From positions 1 to 64,000 of the forward strand of contig NZ_WESC01000006.1 in NCBI RefSeq assembly GCF_009184905.1: a stretch of 64,000 nucleotides of DNA, read 5' to 3'. Numbering within the stretch: the first letter of the stretch is position 1; each line of letters starts with the position of its first letter. Made by a program: the position numbers and the translations under genes. The notes beneath the pieces are model-generated. The model was not told the origin of the DNA. It searched no databases and saw only the letters and a list, made by a program, of their open reading frames with translations. This stretch comes from Parvibaculum sedimenti. GTDB lineage: Bacteria > Pseudomonadota > Alphaproteobacteria > Parvibaculales > Parvibaculaceae. Below, in pieces: positions 55,624 to 64,000 of this stretch.

Positions 55624-56442
55624 ATGCGGGTATCTGAAATGAAAGCGATCGTGTCCGTTTCACGAGTCAGCCGATTTCCGAAAGGGTCCGGCAAGCGTGC
55701 CCTCTCAGTTGCGAGGCAGATTGTCGAGGACATCGAGCAGCAAGGTGCCGAGGTCGGAGATCGTTTGCTGCCAGAACAGGAGATGCTCGTACGGTATGGA
55801 GTGGCCCGCGCGACCTTGCGGGAGGCGCTCAGGTTTCTGGAACTGCAGGGCATCATTTTTCTGCGGCCCGGCCCCGGCGGCGGGCCGATCGTTCAGGAGC
55901 CCCGACCGAAAGATTTTGCCAGTACAATGGCGTTGCTGCTGCAATTTCTCGGCACCACATTCCGTTCGCTAATTGAAGTGAGGCAAGCGGTCGGTCCGAC
56001 CATGGCGGCGCTTGCGGCGGAGCGAGCGTCCGATGAAGATATCGACAAGCTGAATACGTCATTGGCCACTTTGAAGACGCTGTCTGTATCTTGCAACTCC
56101 TATGCGGAGGAGAACAGGCGTTTCCACGACGTGCTTGCATGGGCGTCTGGCAATCCCTTGATCGGATTCTTGATCGGTTCGCTTCACAACATCACGAATG
56201 CGTCGGAGGTCGGCATAACTTATACGGAGGGTGAGCGTGACTATCAGATCAAGGCGTACGGACGACTTCTCAAGGCGATTGAAGATCGCAATCCAGACCT
56301 CGCTTTCACCGAAATGTCCCGGTTCATAAGCCGATCCGACAAGTATCTGGAAGCTCGTCATCCCGATATCATGTCCAAAATCGTGCGTTGGCAGGATGCG
56401 GACGACCTGAGCGTGCCGCGGGTTCCCCGACGGAAACGCTAG
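55624..56442 (+). CDS. GntR-family regulator, FadR subgroup
   Basis: 272 aa (an ATG at 55639 is equally possible; neither has a clear ribosome binding site). Winged helix: VARQIVEDIEQQGAEVGDRLLPEQEMLVRYGVARATLREALRFLELQGIIFLRPGPGGG. The C-terminal all-helical FCD domain (EVRQAVGPTMAALAAERAS) normally binds a metal and a carboxylate. It is divergent from the hydrolase and upstream of the nitronate monooxygenase-BVMO genes, and is my candidate for the shared AT-rich operator. Confidence 0.85.
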   Translation: MRVSEMKAIVSVSRVSRFPKGSGKRALSVARQIVEDIEQQGAEVGDRLLPEQEMLVRYGVARATLREALRFLELQGIIFLRPGPGGGPIVQEPRPKDFASTMALLLQFLGTTFRSLIEVRQAVGPTMAALAAERASDEDIDKLNTSLATLKTLSVSCNSYAEENRRFHDVLAWASGNPLIGFLIGSLHNITNASEVGITYTEGERDYQIKAYGRLLKAIEDRNPDLAFTEMSRFISRSDKYLEARHPDIMSKIVRWQDADDLSVPRVPRRKR

Positions 56443-56504
56443 GCGAGTGTTCGCGATTTCGATGTCATTTTTGCGGCACTTGCGCCGCTCCCCGGGCGTC
56501 GCTA

Positions 56505-56520
56505 ATTTATGATCATAAAT
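56505..56520. promoter_or_regulatory. 16-bp perfect palindrome before the nitronate monooxygenase gene
   Basis: ATTTATGATCATAAAT, 38-53 bp before the start codon, in the region where a regulator would block or activate RNA polymerase. The half-site TTATGAT resembles the AT-rich motif found before the GntR gene. Confidence 0.6.
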
Positions 56521-56557
56521 AACGCGGCCGATGAAGTCGCCCGATGGGAGGTTAGCT

Positions 56558-57691
56558 ATGACTCTGCATAGCCGAGTATGTGAAATTCTGGGTATTAAAT
56601 ACCCGATCTTGCTGGCCGGTATGGGCGGCGCGAGCGTTCCGCGTCTTGCGGCGGCGGTATCGAATGCGGGTGGCCTCGGTGTGCTTGGCGCGGCTGCTTG
56701 TTCTCCCGATCAGTTGCGCGAATGGATTCGGGAAACGCGATCGCTGACGGACAAGCCATTTGGTGTAGACACCCTGCTACCAGCCTCCGTGCGTAGGGAA
56801 GCCTACAAGGGCAAGGCGGGTCCGTCTCCGATGGATCTGCTGCCTGAGTACCAGAAATTCGCGCAGGATTTTATGAAGAAGGAAAACATACCGCCGCTGA
56901 AATCCAGGGCGCGGGAATCCGAGGAAGCTCAGCGGTCGTCCAAATCGAACGCGCCGCTGTTTTCGAAAGAATTCTTCGAAGCGCAAATGGAAGTCGTTGT
57001 TGAGGAGCGGGTTCCTGTCTATGCGGCGGGTCTTGGCAATCCGGGGCCCTGGCTTGACCGGCTCCACGCCAACGGCACCAAGGTGATGGCGGTCGTCGGC
57101 GCGGTAAAGCATGCCCTGCAGGTGGTCAATTCCGGCATCGATCTGATCGTCGCGCAAGGCCATGACGGGGGCGGGCACAATTCACCCATCGGAACGATGG
57201 CGCTCATTCCGCAGGTTGTCGATGCGGTCGCGGGTCGCATTCCCGTGCTCGGTGCGGGCGGCATTTCCGATGGGCGCGGCATCGCGGCTGCAATGATGCT
57301 CGGCGCCGAAGGCGCCTGGATCGGTACGGCGTTTCTCGCGACCGACGAGGCGGGCATCGAGGACTTCCAGAAGGAAGCGATTGTCGAGTCGGGTGACGGT
57401 GACACACTTGTTTCTCGAACCGTCACCGGAAAGCCGGCCCGGATCATTCGCAACAAGTGGTCCGAGGCTTTTGTCGCGGCGGGTCTGGAGCCGTTGCCCA
57501 TGCCCTTCCAGCCCATGGTTGCGATGCCGGTGCTGGCGGCGGCGGCGGCGGTAAAGCGGAAAGATATCGCTCCCGGTTTCGCGGGGCAGGGCATGGGTCT
57601 CATTCACAAGGTGAAGCCGGCTGCGGAAGTCATGGCCGATCTCGTGAAAAGCGCCGAAAGCTCGTTGAGCAGGGCAAATATCTATCTGTAA
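56558..57691 (+). CDS. Nitronate monooxygenase-family FMN enzyme
   Basis: 377 aa from ATG 56558 (GGGAGG upstream). TIM-barrel with ILLAGMGGASVPRLAAAVSNAGGLGVLG, VAQGHDGGGHNSPIGTMALIPQ (FMN site and catalytic His region) and GAGGISDGRGIAAAMMLGAEGAWIGTAF. Known members oxidise nitronates, but many in catabolic clusters act as enoyl reductases or on unknown substrates. An insert of about 50 polar residues (ENIPPLKSRARESEEAQRSS) is present near residue 110. First gene of a run with the thioesterase and BVMO. Confidence 0.82.
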   Translation: MTLHSRVCEILGIKYPILLAGMGGASVPRLAAAVSNAGGLGVLGAAACSPDQLREWIRETRSLTDKPFGVDTLLPASVRREAYKGKAGPSPMDLLPEYQKFAQDFMKKENIPPLKSRARESEEAQRSSKSNAPLFSKEFFEAQMEVVVEERVPVYAAGLGNPGPWLDRLHANGTKVMAVVGAVKHALQVVNSGIDLIVAQGHDGGGHNSPIGTMALIPQVVDAVAGRIPVLGAGGISDGRGIAAAMMLGAEGAWIGTAFLATDEAGIEDFQKEAIVESGDGDTLVSRTVTGKPARIIRNKWSEAFVAAGLEPLPMPFQPMVAMPVLAAAAAVKRKDIAPGFAGQGMGLIHKVKPAAEVMADLVKSAESSLSRANIYL

Positions 57692-57740
57692 GCCTCGGCT
57701 GCGCGCCCTGGGGATCATTGAAGGTTTCGGAGAAAACGAG

Positions 57741-58187
57741 ATGGCAATTGTTGCAAAACTGCCGGAGTTCAACCATGAAATCGCACAGGGTTTCATAGAC
57801 GCCAGCAATTCAATGAAAGGGTTGCCCGAGTTTCTGGGGGTCCGTATCACGCATATCGAGCCGGGCAAGCTCACTGCCGAGATGGAAGTCTCCGACCGGC
57901 TGTTGACGCCGATCGGAAACATGCATGGTGGGGTGCTGGCTGCGATGTGCGACCATGTTCTCGGCTGCGTTTGCTATCCGCATATGCGGAAAGGGCAGTG
58001 GGCGGCCACGACGGAATTCAAGCTCAATCTGCTGGCGCCGGTATCGTCGGGCAAGGTGATAGCGGTGGCCGAACTGATCGCGATGACAAAATCGACTGCG
58101 GTGGTTCGTATAGATGTGACGAACGAGGGCCGCGCCTGTTGTGCGGCCCAGGGCACCGTTCTCATTCGCGATCCAAAGCCAGCTTAG
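57741..58187 (+). CDS. PaaI-type hotdog thioesterase
   Basis: 148 aa. FLGVRITHIEPGKLTAEMEVSDRLLTPIGNMHGGVLAAMCDHVLG carries the HGG and Asp of PaaI/YbgC-like thioesterases; the second half TEFKLNLLAPVSSGKVIAVAELI completes the fold. It probably hydrolyses stalled acyl-CoA esters and frees CoA. Lies 50 bp after the preceding gene with GGAGAAAACG before its ATG. Confidence 0.85.
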   Translation: MAIVAKLPEFNHEIAQGFIDASNSMKGLPEFLGVRITHIEPGKLTAEMEVSDRLLTPIGNMHGGVLAAMCDHVLGCVCYPHMRKGQWAATTEFKLNLLAPVSSGKVIAVAELIAMTKSTAVVRIDVTNEGRACCAAQGTVLIRDPKPA

Positions 58188-58283
58188 GCAACGCCGCTCC
58201 CCTCCCGGTGCTGCGGGGAAGATTGCTCGGCGACAGAATATGGTTTCGATAACGACACTCACCGCTTCGTGGTGGGGATATGA

Positions 58284-59933
<1,650 letters not shown>

Positions 59934-59941
59934 TGGATCTG

Positions 59942-59965
59942 CGGCGGCCTCGCTGCCGGTTTTTT
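59942..59965 (+). terminator. Rho-independent terminator after the BVMO gene
   Basis: CGGCGGC (59942-59948) pairs with GCTGCCG (59952-59958, one G-T pair) and is followed by a six-T run. Confidence 0.7.
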
Positions 59966-60017
59966 GGGGCGGCCTGCGGGGGTGAAAGTGTTTGACGCTG
60001 AATCGTCCATATGATTT

Positions 60018-60030
60018 ATTATAATGAATT
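60018..60030. promoter_or_regulatory. AT-rich motif before CYP153-3
   Basis: ATTATAATGAATT, 75-87 bp before the start codon, in a 170-bp stretch otherwise free of genes. Close match to copies before CYP153-1 and the GntR gene. Confidence 0.45.
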
Positions 60031-60104
60031 TATGCAAGGGGCAAGGGATTGCATGCGCCATGACGGGTGGATGCCGCGTAGACATTGATCGGGAGGACAA
60101 AGAG

Positions 60105-61358
60105 ATGACGACCGACACATTGGTTAGAGATCCAGCTTCGACGGTCCCGCTTTCTCAGATGGATGTCAGCGATCCAAAGCTCTTTCAAAGCGACACGATC
60201 GGGAGCTACTTCGCCCGGCTGCGGCGGGAAGACCCCGTCCATTATTGCCCCGAGAGCGCCTACGGGCCCTACTGGTCGGTAACGAAATTCAAGGACATCA
60301 TGCAGGTCGAGGTGAACCACCAGACGTTCTCCTCGGAGGCTAAACTTGGTGGCATCGCCCTGCAGGACATGCAAAGCGGCGAAGCGTCGCTTGAACTTGA
60401 GATGTTCATTGCGATGGATCCGCCCAAGCACGACGCTCAGCGCAAGGCAGTCAGTCCGGTGGTCGCCCCGTCCAATCTTGTTCTGCTGGAGCCCATCATC
60501 CGCGAGCGCGCAGGGCTTATTCTCGATTCGCTTCCCATCGGCGAGGAGATCGACTGGGTTGATCGGGTTTCCATCGAGCTTACGACGATGACGCTGGCGA
60601 CACTGTTCGATTTCCCTTGGGAGGAGCGGCGCAAGCTCACTCGCTGGTCGGATGTTGCGACCGCAACGCCAGAGACGGGCGTGGTTTCTTCGTTTGAGCA
60701 GCGCCGCGAGGAACTCCTCGAATGTGCGCAATACTTCAAGGGTCTGTGGGATCAGCGGGTCAACGAGCCGCCAAAGTCTGATCTGATTTCGATGATGGTG
60801 CATTCGCCGGCGACGCGGGACATGCCGTATCTCGAATTTCTGGGCAACCTGATTCTCCTGATCGTTGGTGGTAACGACACCACGCGTAATTCCATCAGCG
60901 GCGGGGTGCTCGCGCTTAATCAGAACCCGGCCGAGTATCGCAAGCTCATGGCCGATCCGGGCCTCATCCCGAAAATGATCCCCGAGATCATCCGTTGGCA
61001 GACGCCGCTGACGCATATGCGTCGGACGGCGCTCATGGACGCCGAAATCGGTGGCAGAAAGATCAGGAAGGGCGACAAGGTCGTCATGTGGTACCTCTCG
61101 GGAAACCGGGACGACGAGGTGATCGACCGTCCGAACGAGTTCATCATCGACCGCCCGAATTCCCGTCACCATCTTTCCTTCGGTTTCGGTGTGCATCGCT
61201 GCATGGGGAACCGCGTGGCGGAGCTGCAGTTGCGCATCATCTGGGAAGAAATCCTGAAGCGTTTCAGCAAGGTGGAGGTCGTCGGCGCGCCCGAGAGAAC
61301 GCTGTCCAACTTCATCCGCGGGTTCACCCATTTGCCGGTGAAGCTGCACGCGCATTAG
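60105..61358 (+). CDS. Cytochrome P450, CYP153 type (copy 3)
   Basis: 417 aa from ATG 60105 (GGGAGGACAAAG upstream). GGNDTTRNS, EIIRW and FGFGVHRCMGNR with heme ligand Cys366. More distant from copies 1 and 2 than they are from each other; it has a short insert (LQDMQSGEASLELEMF) and RVNEPPKSD where the others have RVNATEPG. It is followed by a ferredoxin gene, the usual electron donor arrangement for CYP153 operons. Confidence 0.92.
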   Translation: MTTDTLVRDPASTVPLSQMDVSDPKLFQSDTIGSYFARLRREDPVHYCPESAYGPYWSVTKFKDIMQVEVNHQTFSSEAKLGGIALQDMQSGEASLELEMFIAMDPPKHDAQRKAVSPVVAPSNLVLLEPIIRERAGLILDSLPIGEEIDWVDRVSIELTTMTLATLFDFPWEERRKLTRWSDVATATPETGVVSSFEQRREELLECAQYFKGLWDQRVNEPPKSDLISMMVHSPATRDMPYLEFLGNLILLIVGGNDTTRNSISGGVLALNQNPAEYRKLMADPGLIPKMIPEIIRWQTPLTHMRRTALMDAEIGGRKIRKGDKVVMWYLSGNRDDEVIDRPNEFIIDRPNSRHHLSFGFGVHRCMGNRVAELQLRIIWEEILKRFSKVEVVGAPERTLSNFIRGFTHLPVKLHAH

Positions 61359-61470
61359 AGTTGGGTCCGGTCTGGCGCATCAATGAATTCGCGACGTAAC
61401 GGGGGTGCCCGTCCCGTCGCGAAAACGCTCTCGCCCCCATTTCATCCAGCCTGATCGACAAGAGAAAAAA

Positions 61471-61797
61471 ATGCCCACAGTCATTTTTATCGAACCGGAC
61501 GGCGCCGAATATCCCATCGTGGTCAAGAGCGGCACGACCGCGAGGGATGCCGCGGTCAACAACAGTGTGCCGGGCATCGACGGCGATTGCGGGGGCGAGT
61601 GTGCCTGCGCGACCTGCCATGTGCATGTCGATGCCGCGTGGATGGCCCGGACCGGCATGGCCGAGCCCGGCGGCATGGAAGCCAACTTGCTGCAGTTTGC
61701 CGAAGGTTCGACGGAAAACAGCCGCCTTGCTTGTCAGATCACCATGACCGACGATCTCGACGGTCTCATGTTGAGAATACCTGACGGTCAGCACTAG
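61471..61797 (+). CDS. [2Fe-2S] ferredoxin (P450 electron donor type)
   Basis: 108 aa from ATG 61471. Cluster ligands Cys40, Cys46, Cys49 and Cys88 (C-x5-C-x2-C...C) in GDCGGECACATCHVHVDAAW, the adrenodoxin/putidaredoxin pattern; Cys44 is extra. MPTVIFIEPDGAEYPIVVKSG is the normal start. It should pass electrons to CYP153-3 and perhaps to the other two P450s. No ferredoxin reductase gene is in the window. Confidence 0.93.
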   Translation: MPTVIFIEPDGAEYPIVVKSGTTARDAAVNNSVPGIDGDCGGECACATCHVHVDAAWMARTGMAEPGGMEANLLQFAEGSTENSRLACQITMTDDLDGLMLRIPDGQH

Positions 61798-62011
61798 TCG
61801 CAGTCGGCGCGCGGGTTTCGAGGTTTCTCCCCCGATCCTCCCCTTGAAAGACGGGCGTCGACTGCACCTTGGGTCGAGAGAGATCCTCCCGACCAAAACC
61901 TCGTCTTCGTGCTGATCCCGAAAGTCGGCAGAGTTGGAACGCTGAATCCACCAAACTCATTCGCCTTCGACGGCGCTGTTTTTTCTGGGTGTCGGCACAA
62001 CGAGTCTGTTC

Positions 62012-62740
62012 TCATTTTTTCCCGGTCTGCGACGTTCGTTTATTTCGCGAGGGTTCTATTTTGCGTATGCCGCCTACGGACATTCCGTCGACCACGAATT
62101 TGAGAAGTACATGCATGTTTTGCTTGAAGGCGCTGTGGCTGACATAGGTTCCCAGCCAGGTTTGCAGCTGCTGATAGTAGATGGCAAACAGGCATCGCGC
62201 TGCTTCGACCGGATCAATATCGGCGCGAATTTCGCCGCGCGCCCGAGCTGCTGAGACGAAATGGACAAGCTTTTCGATAATCGCTTCTGGAATGGTGAGC
62301 ACGTCTTTCCGGCGCCCAGGGTTGCCGGAGAAGCTGAGTTCGCGAATTAGCGCGCGGGCAATGACAACATCGCGTCTGTGATATTCAATAAACCCGTCGA
62401 ACAATGACTCCGCTTGCTCGAGCAACGGGGCCTTCTTCCGAATTGTTCCATACACTTCCTCTATCAACTGGCTCATTTCATCCTTGAAAACCAGGATGAG
62501 GAGGTCTTCCTTTGATTTAGCATAGAGAAATAGTGTGCCAGCTCCGATGTCGGCAGCTTCCGCCACTTCCTGCGTGGTCGTTTCCGTATAACCCTTGATG
62601 TGAAACAGAGTGCGGGCCGCCGCCGTGATGCGCGCGACCTTTTCCCGCTTGTTGCGCTCTCTTCGCCCTTCCGTCTGCGGATGTTCCCTCTTTGCGGATT
62701 TGGCGCTGGCTTGCTTGCTTATTTTCGAGGATGTGTCCAT
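62012..62740 (-). CDS. TetR-family regulator
   Basis: 242 aa. A basic, probably disordered N-terminus of about 30 residues, then the HTH: ARITAAARTLFHIKGYTETTTQEVAEAADIGAGTLFLYAKSKEDLLILVF. The C-terminal domain is of the TetR_C type and gives no ligand clue. It is divergent from the HpaB-like gene, with a perfect palindrome between them. Confidence 0.85.
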   Translation of the reverse strand: MDTSSKISKQASAKSAKREHPQTEGRRERNKREKVARITAAARTLFHIKGYTETTTQEVAEAADIGAGTLFLYAKSKEDLLILVFKDEMSQLIEEVYGTIRKKAPLLEQAESLFDGFIEYHRRDVVIARALIRELSFSGNPGRRKDVLTIPEAIIEKLVHFVSAARARGEIRADIDPVEAARCLFAIYYQQLQTWLGTYVSHSAFKQNMHVLLKFVVDGMSVGGIRKIEPSRNKRTSQTGKK

Positions 62741-62898
62741 CGCGCGTCCTGATTATTGTATGGTTGTGCCCGGCTGCCGCCGGGCCCTTTCTGTCAGATT
62801 ATTTGGCGGTGCGGCAAGTATCTTGACCATTCCTGCGCCAATTGTCGGCGAACCTGGCCGGTTGACAAGTTTGTGCAACGCGCGGAATATATGATGCT

Positions 62899-62912
62899 AC
62901 TCATAAATGAGT
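62899..62912. promoter_or_regulatory. Palindromic operator candidate tetR/hpaB-like
   Basis: ACTCATAAATGAGT (6-bp arms, 2-bp centre), 99-112 bp before the HpaB-like start and about 160 bp before the TetR start. TATATAAAATAT follows immediately and could hold the -10 box. Confidence 0.6.
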
Positions 62913-63010
62913 GTATATAAAATATGGGTGGCTGCGGGTGGATTTACCAGCCATGCTACTTGAGCCGGATGTCGAGACAAGAATCAAGACGAGTATAAAG
63001 GGAGGAAGCC

Positions 63011-64000
63011 ATGCCGGCACGTACGGGCGCACAGTTTTTGGAAGGCCTCAAGCAACCTCGGGAGATTTGGGTCGGCGACCGCAAGATCGAGAGCGTCGCC
63101 GACGACCCCGCATTCGCGGGCGCGGCGCGTGGCGTCGCAGCCGTCTACGATCTCCAGCATAAAGAGGCTGACGCCTGCTTGATGCCGGATCCGGAGACGG
63201 GCGAGAAGATCAATGTTAGCCATATGATTCCTCGATCGAGGCAGGATCTGGCGCGCCGTCGCGCGGGGTTGGAAAAAATCGCCGCCTATTCGGTCGGCCT
63301 GATGGGCCGCACGCCGGACTATATGAATGTGACCTATGCGGGCTTCGCTGGCCGCGCCGAGGAATGGGCCGTAAATGGCAACGAGGAAGGCGCGGAGAAC
63401 CTCGTCAATTATCAGAAATATCTGCGCCGCCACGACATTTCGCTGACGCATACGATCGTCAATCCGACCATCGACAAGGCGCAGGGCGATGCGCCGCAAC
63501 CCGGCAACGATGTGGCCCTTCGCAAGGTCGGCGAAACGGAGCACGGCATCGTCGTGCGCGGTGCGCGGATCCTCGCGACGCTCGCTCCTTTCGCCGACGA
63601 GCTTGCGGTCTATCCGTCTCATCCCTTGCCGCCCGATTGCGACGAGTACGCGATCTCCTTCTGCATTCCGATATCCACCCCTGGTCTCAAATTCATCTGC
63701 CGGGATTCGTTTTCCGAAAGCAGCAATTTTTTCGATCACCCCATCTCGGCCCGGTTCGATGAGCAGGATGCCTTCGTGATCTTCGACAATGTCGAAGTGC
63801 CCCGGGACCGTCTGCACGTCAACTGCAACACCGCCGTCTACAATTCGGTCATGATGCGCAGCTGGTGGCCGAACGTCATGCAGCAGACGACGATCCGGGC
63901 GCTGACGAAACTCGAATTTGCCTGGGGCCTCGCCTCGCGGATGACCGAGGTGATCAACGACGTCAAGCCGCAGACATGGGAGATGCTCGGCGAAATCTGG
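63011..64000 (+). CDS. 4-hydroxyphenylacetate 3-monooxygenase (HpaB)-family oxygenase, partial
   Basis: An open frame from ATG 63011 (GGAGGAAGCC upstream) to the window edge, 330 codons with no stop. RTGAQFLEGLKQPREIWVGDRKIESVADDPAF is the standard N-terminus of the HpaB/HpaH flavin-dependent hydroxylases, followed by VTYAGFAGRAEEW, LTHTIVNPTID, ARILATLAPFADE and VIFDNVEVPRDRL. The family uses reduced FAD from a separate reductase to hydroxylate phenols or pyrroles, or to open rings. The C-terminal third is outside the window. Controlled, by position, by the divergent TetR. Confidence 0.9.
   Translation, partial: MPARTGAQFLEGLKQPREIWVGDRKIESVADDPAFAGAARGVAAVYDLQHKEADACLMPDPETGEKINVSHMIPRSRQDLARRRAGLEKIAAYSVGLMGRTPDYMNVTYAGFAGRAEEWAVNGNEEGAENLVNYQKYLRRHDISLTHTIVNPTIDKAQGDAPQPGNDVALRKVGETEHGIVVRGARILATLAPFADELAVYPSHPLPPDCDEYAISFCIPISTPGLKFICRDSFSESSNFFDHPISARFDEQDAFVIFDNVEVPRDRLHVNCNTAVYNSVMMRSWWPNVMQQTTIRALTKLEFAWGLASRMTEVINDVKPQTWEMLGEIW

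Noticed and set aside
60030-61355. 441-codon open frame antisense to CYP153-3
   Set aside because: Mirror of the P450 gene; similar antisense frames underlie the other CYP153 copies for the same reason.

Overview
The window is GC-rich bacterial DNA. Its gene content (MocR/mddA, a guaB-rsmB-like-guaA core block, P4-type and DUF6538-type integrases, several CYP153 P450s) fits an alphaproteobacterium of the hydrocarbon-degrading kind, perhaps Parvibaculum-like. That placement is inferred from family resemblance only; there is no rRNA in the window.

Layout. (1) About 1-12.0 kb is a mobile region: the tail of an IS3-type transposase, a res/mod restriction-modification pair (minus strand), a frameshifted Fic gene, a serine recombinase behind a repeat-rich promoter, a gene with family-A-polymerase-like motifs (resembling the TV-Pol class of mobile-element polymerases), a small Zn-motif protein, an unknown protein, a secreted PLD-type nuclease and a DUF6538-type tyrosine integrase fronted by a 13-bp tandem repeat. 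(2) About 12.2-21.9 kb looks like chromosomal backbone: mddA divergent from a MocR regulator, Ppx/GppA, rlmE, guaB, an RsmB-like methyltransferase, a secreted TPR protein and guaA. (3) 21.9-24.1 kb is an integration hotspot: five copies of a CTGACGGTAT iteron, a P4-type integrase, an AlpA-like gene, the 3' 45 nt of an initiator tRNA-Met, and a 15-bp-stem terminator. (4) 24.1-28.8 kb is wreckage: an ABC transporter with two frameshifts, an AraC regulator, a truncated IS5-family element and a beheaded DUF1302 outer-membrane gene. (5) 28.9 kb to the end is a dense catabolic island.

The catabolic island is best read as aerobic breakdown of alicyclic compounds. BadH, BadI and AliB homologues, a crotonase in the BadK slot and an AliA-like CoA ligase give a route cyclohexanecarboxylate -> CoA ester -> 1-ene -> 2-hydroxy -> 2-keto -> pimeloyl-CoA. 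Three CYP153-type P450s and a [2Fe-2S] ferredoxin could supply the carboxylate by oxidising an alkyl side chain. A Baeyer-Villiger monooxygenase with a nearby alpha/beta hydrolase suggests a second, lactone-forming route. A separate block (30-41 kb) has an acyl-CoA dehydrogenase, CaiB/BaiF transferase, crotonase, a thiolase-fold protein without the usual nucleophilic Cys paired with a DUF35 protein, a CoA ligase, an SDR, and a two-subunit Rieske dioxygenase followed by a PdxA/TphB-like dehydrogenase. The end of the window holds a TetR gene divergent from an HpaB-family flavin hydroxylase that runs off the edge.

Regulation: two TetR genes, one FadR-type GntR gene and a recurring AT-rich element (AAWTCATNATAAK) before both CYP153 genes that have their own promoter regions, before the GntR gene and before the thiolase-like gene suggest a shared regulon. 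No CRISPR array, rRNA or intact tRNA was seen.
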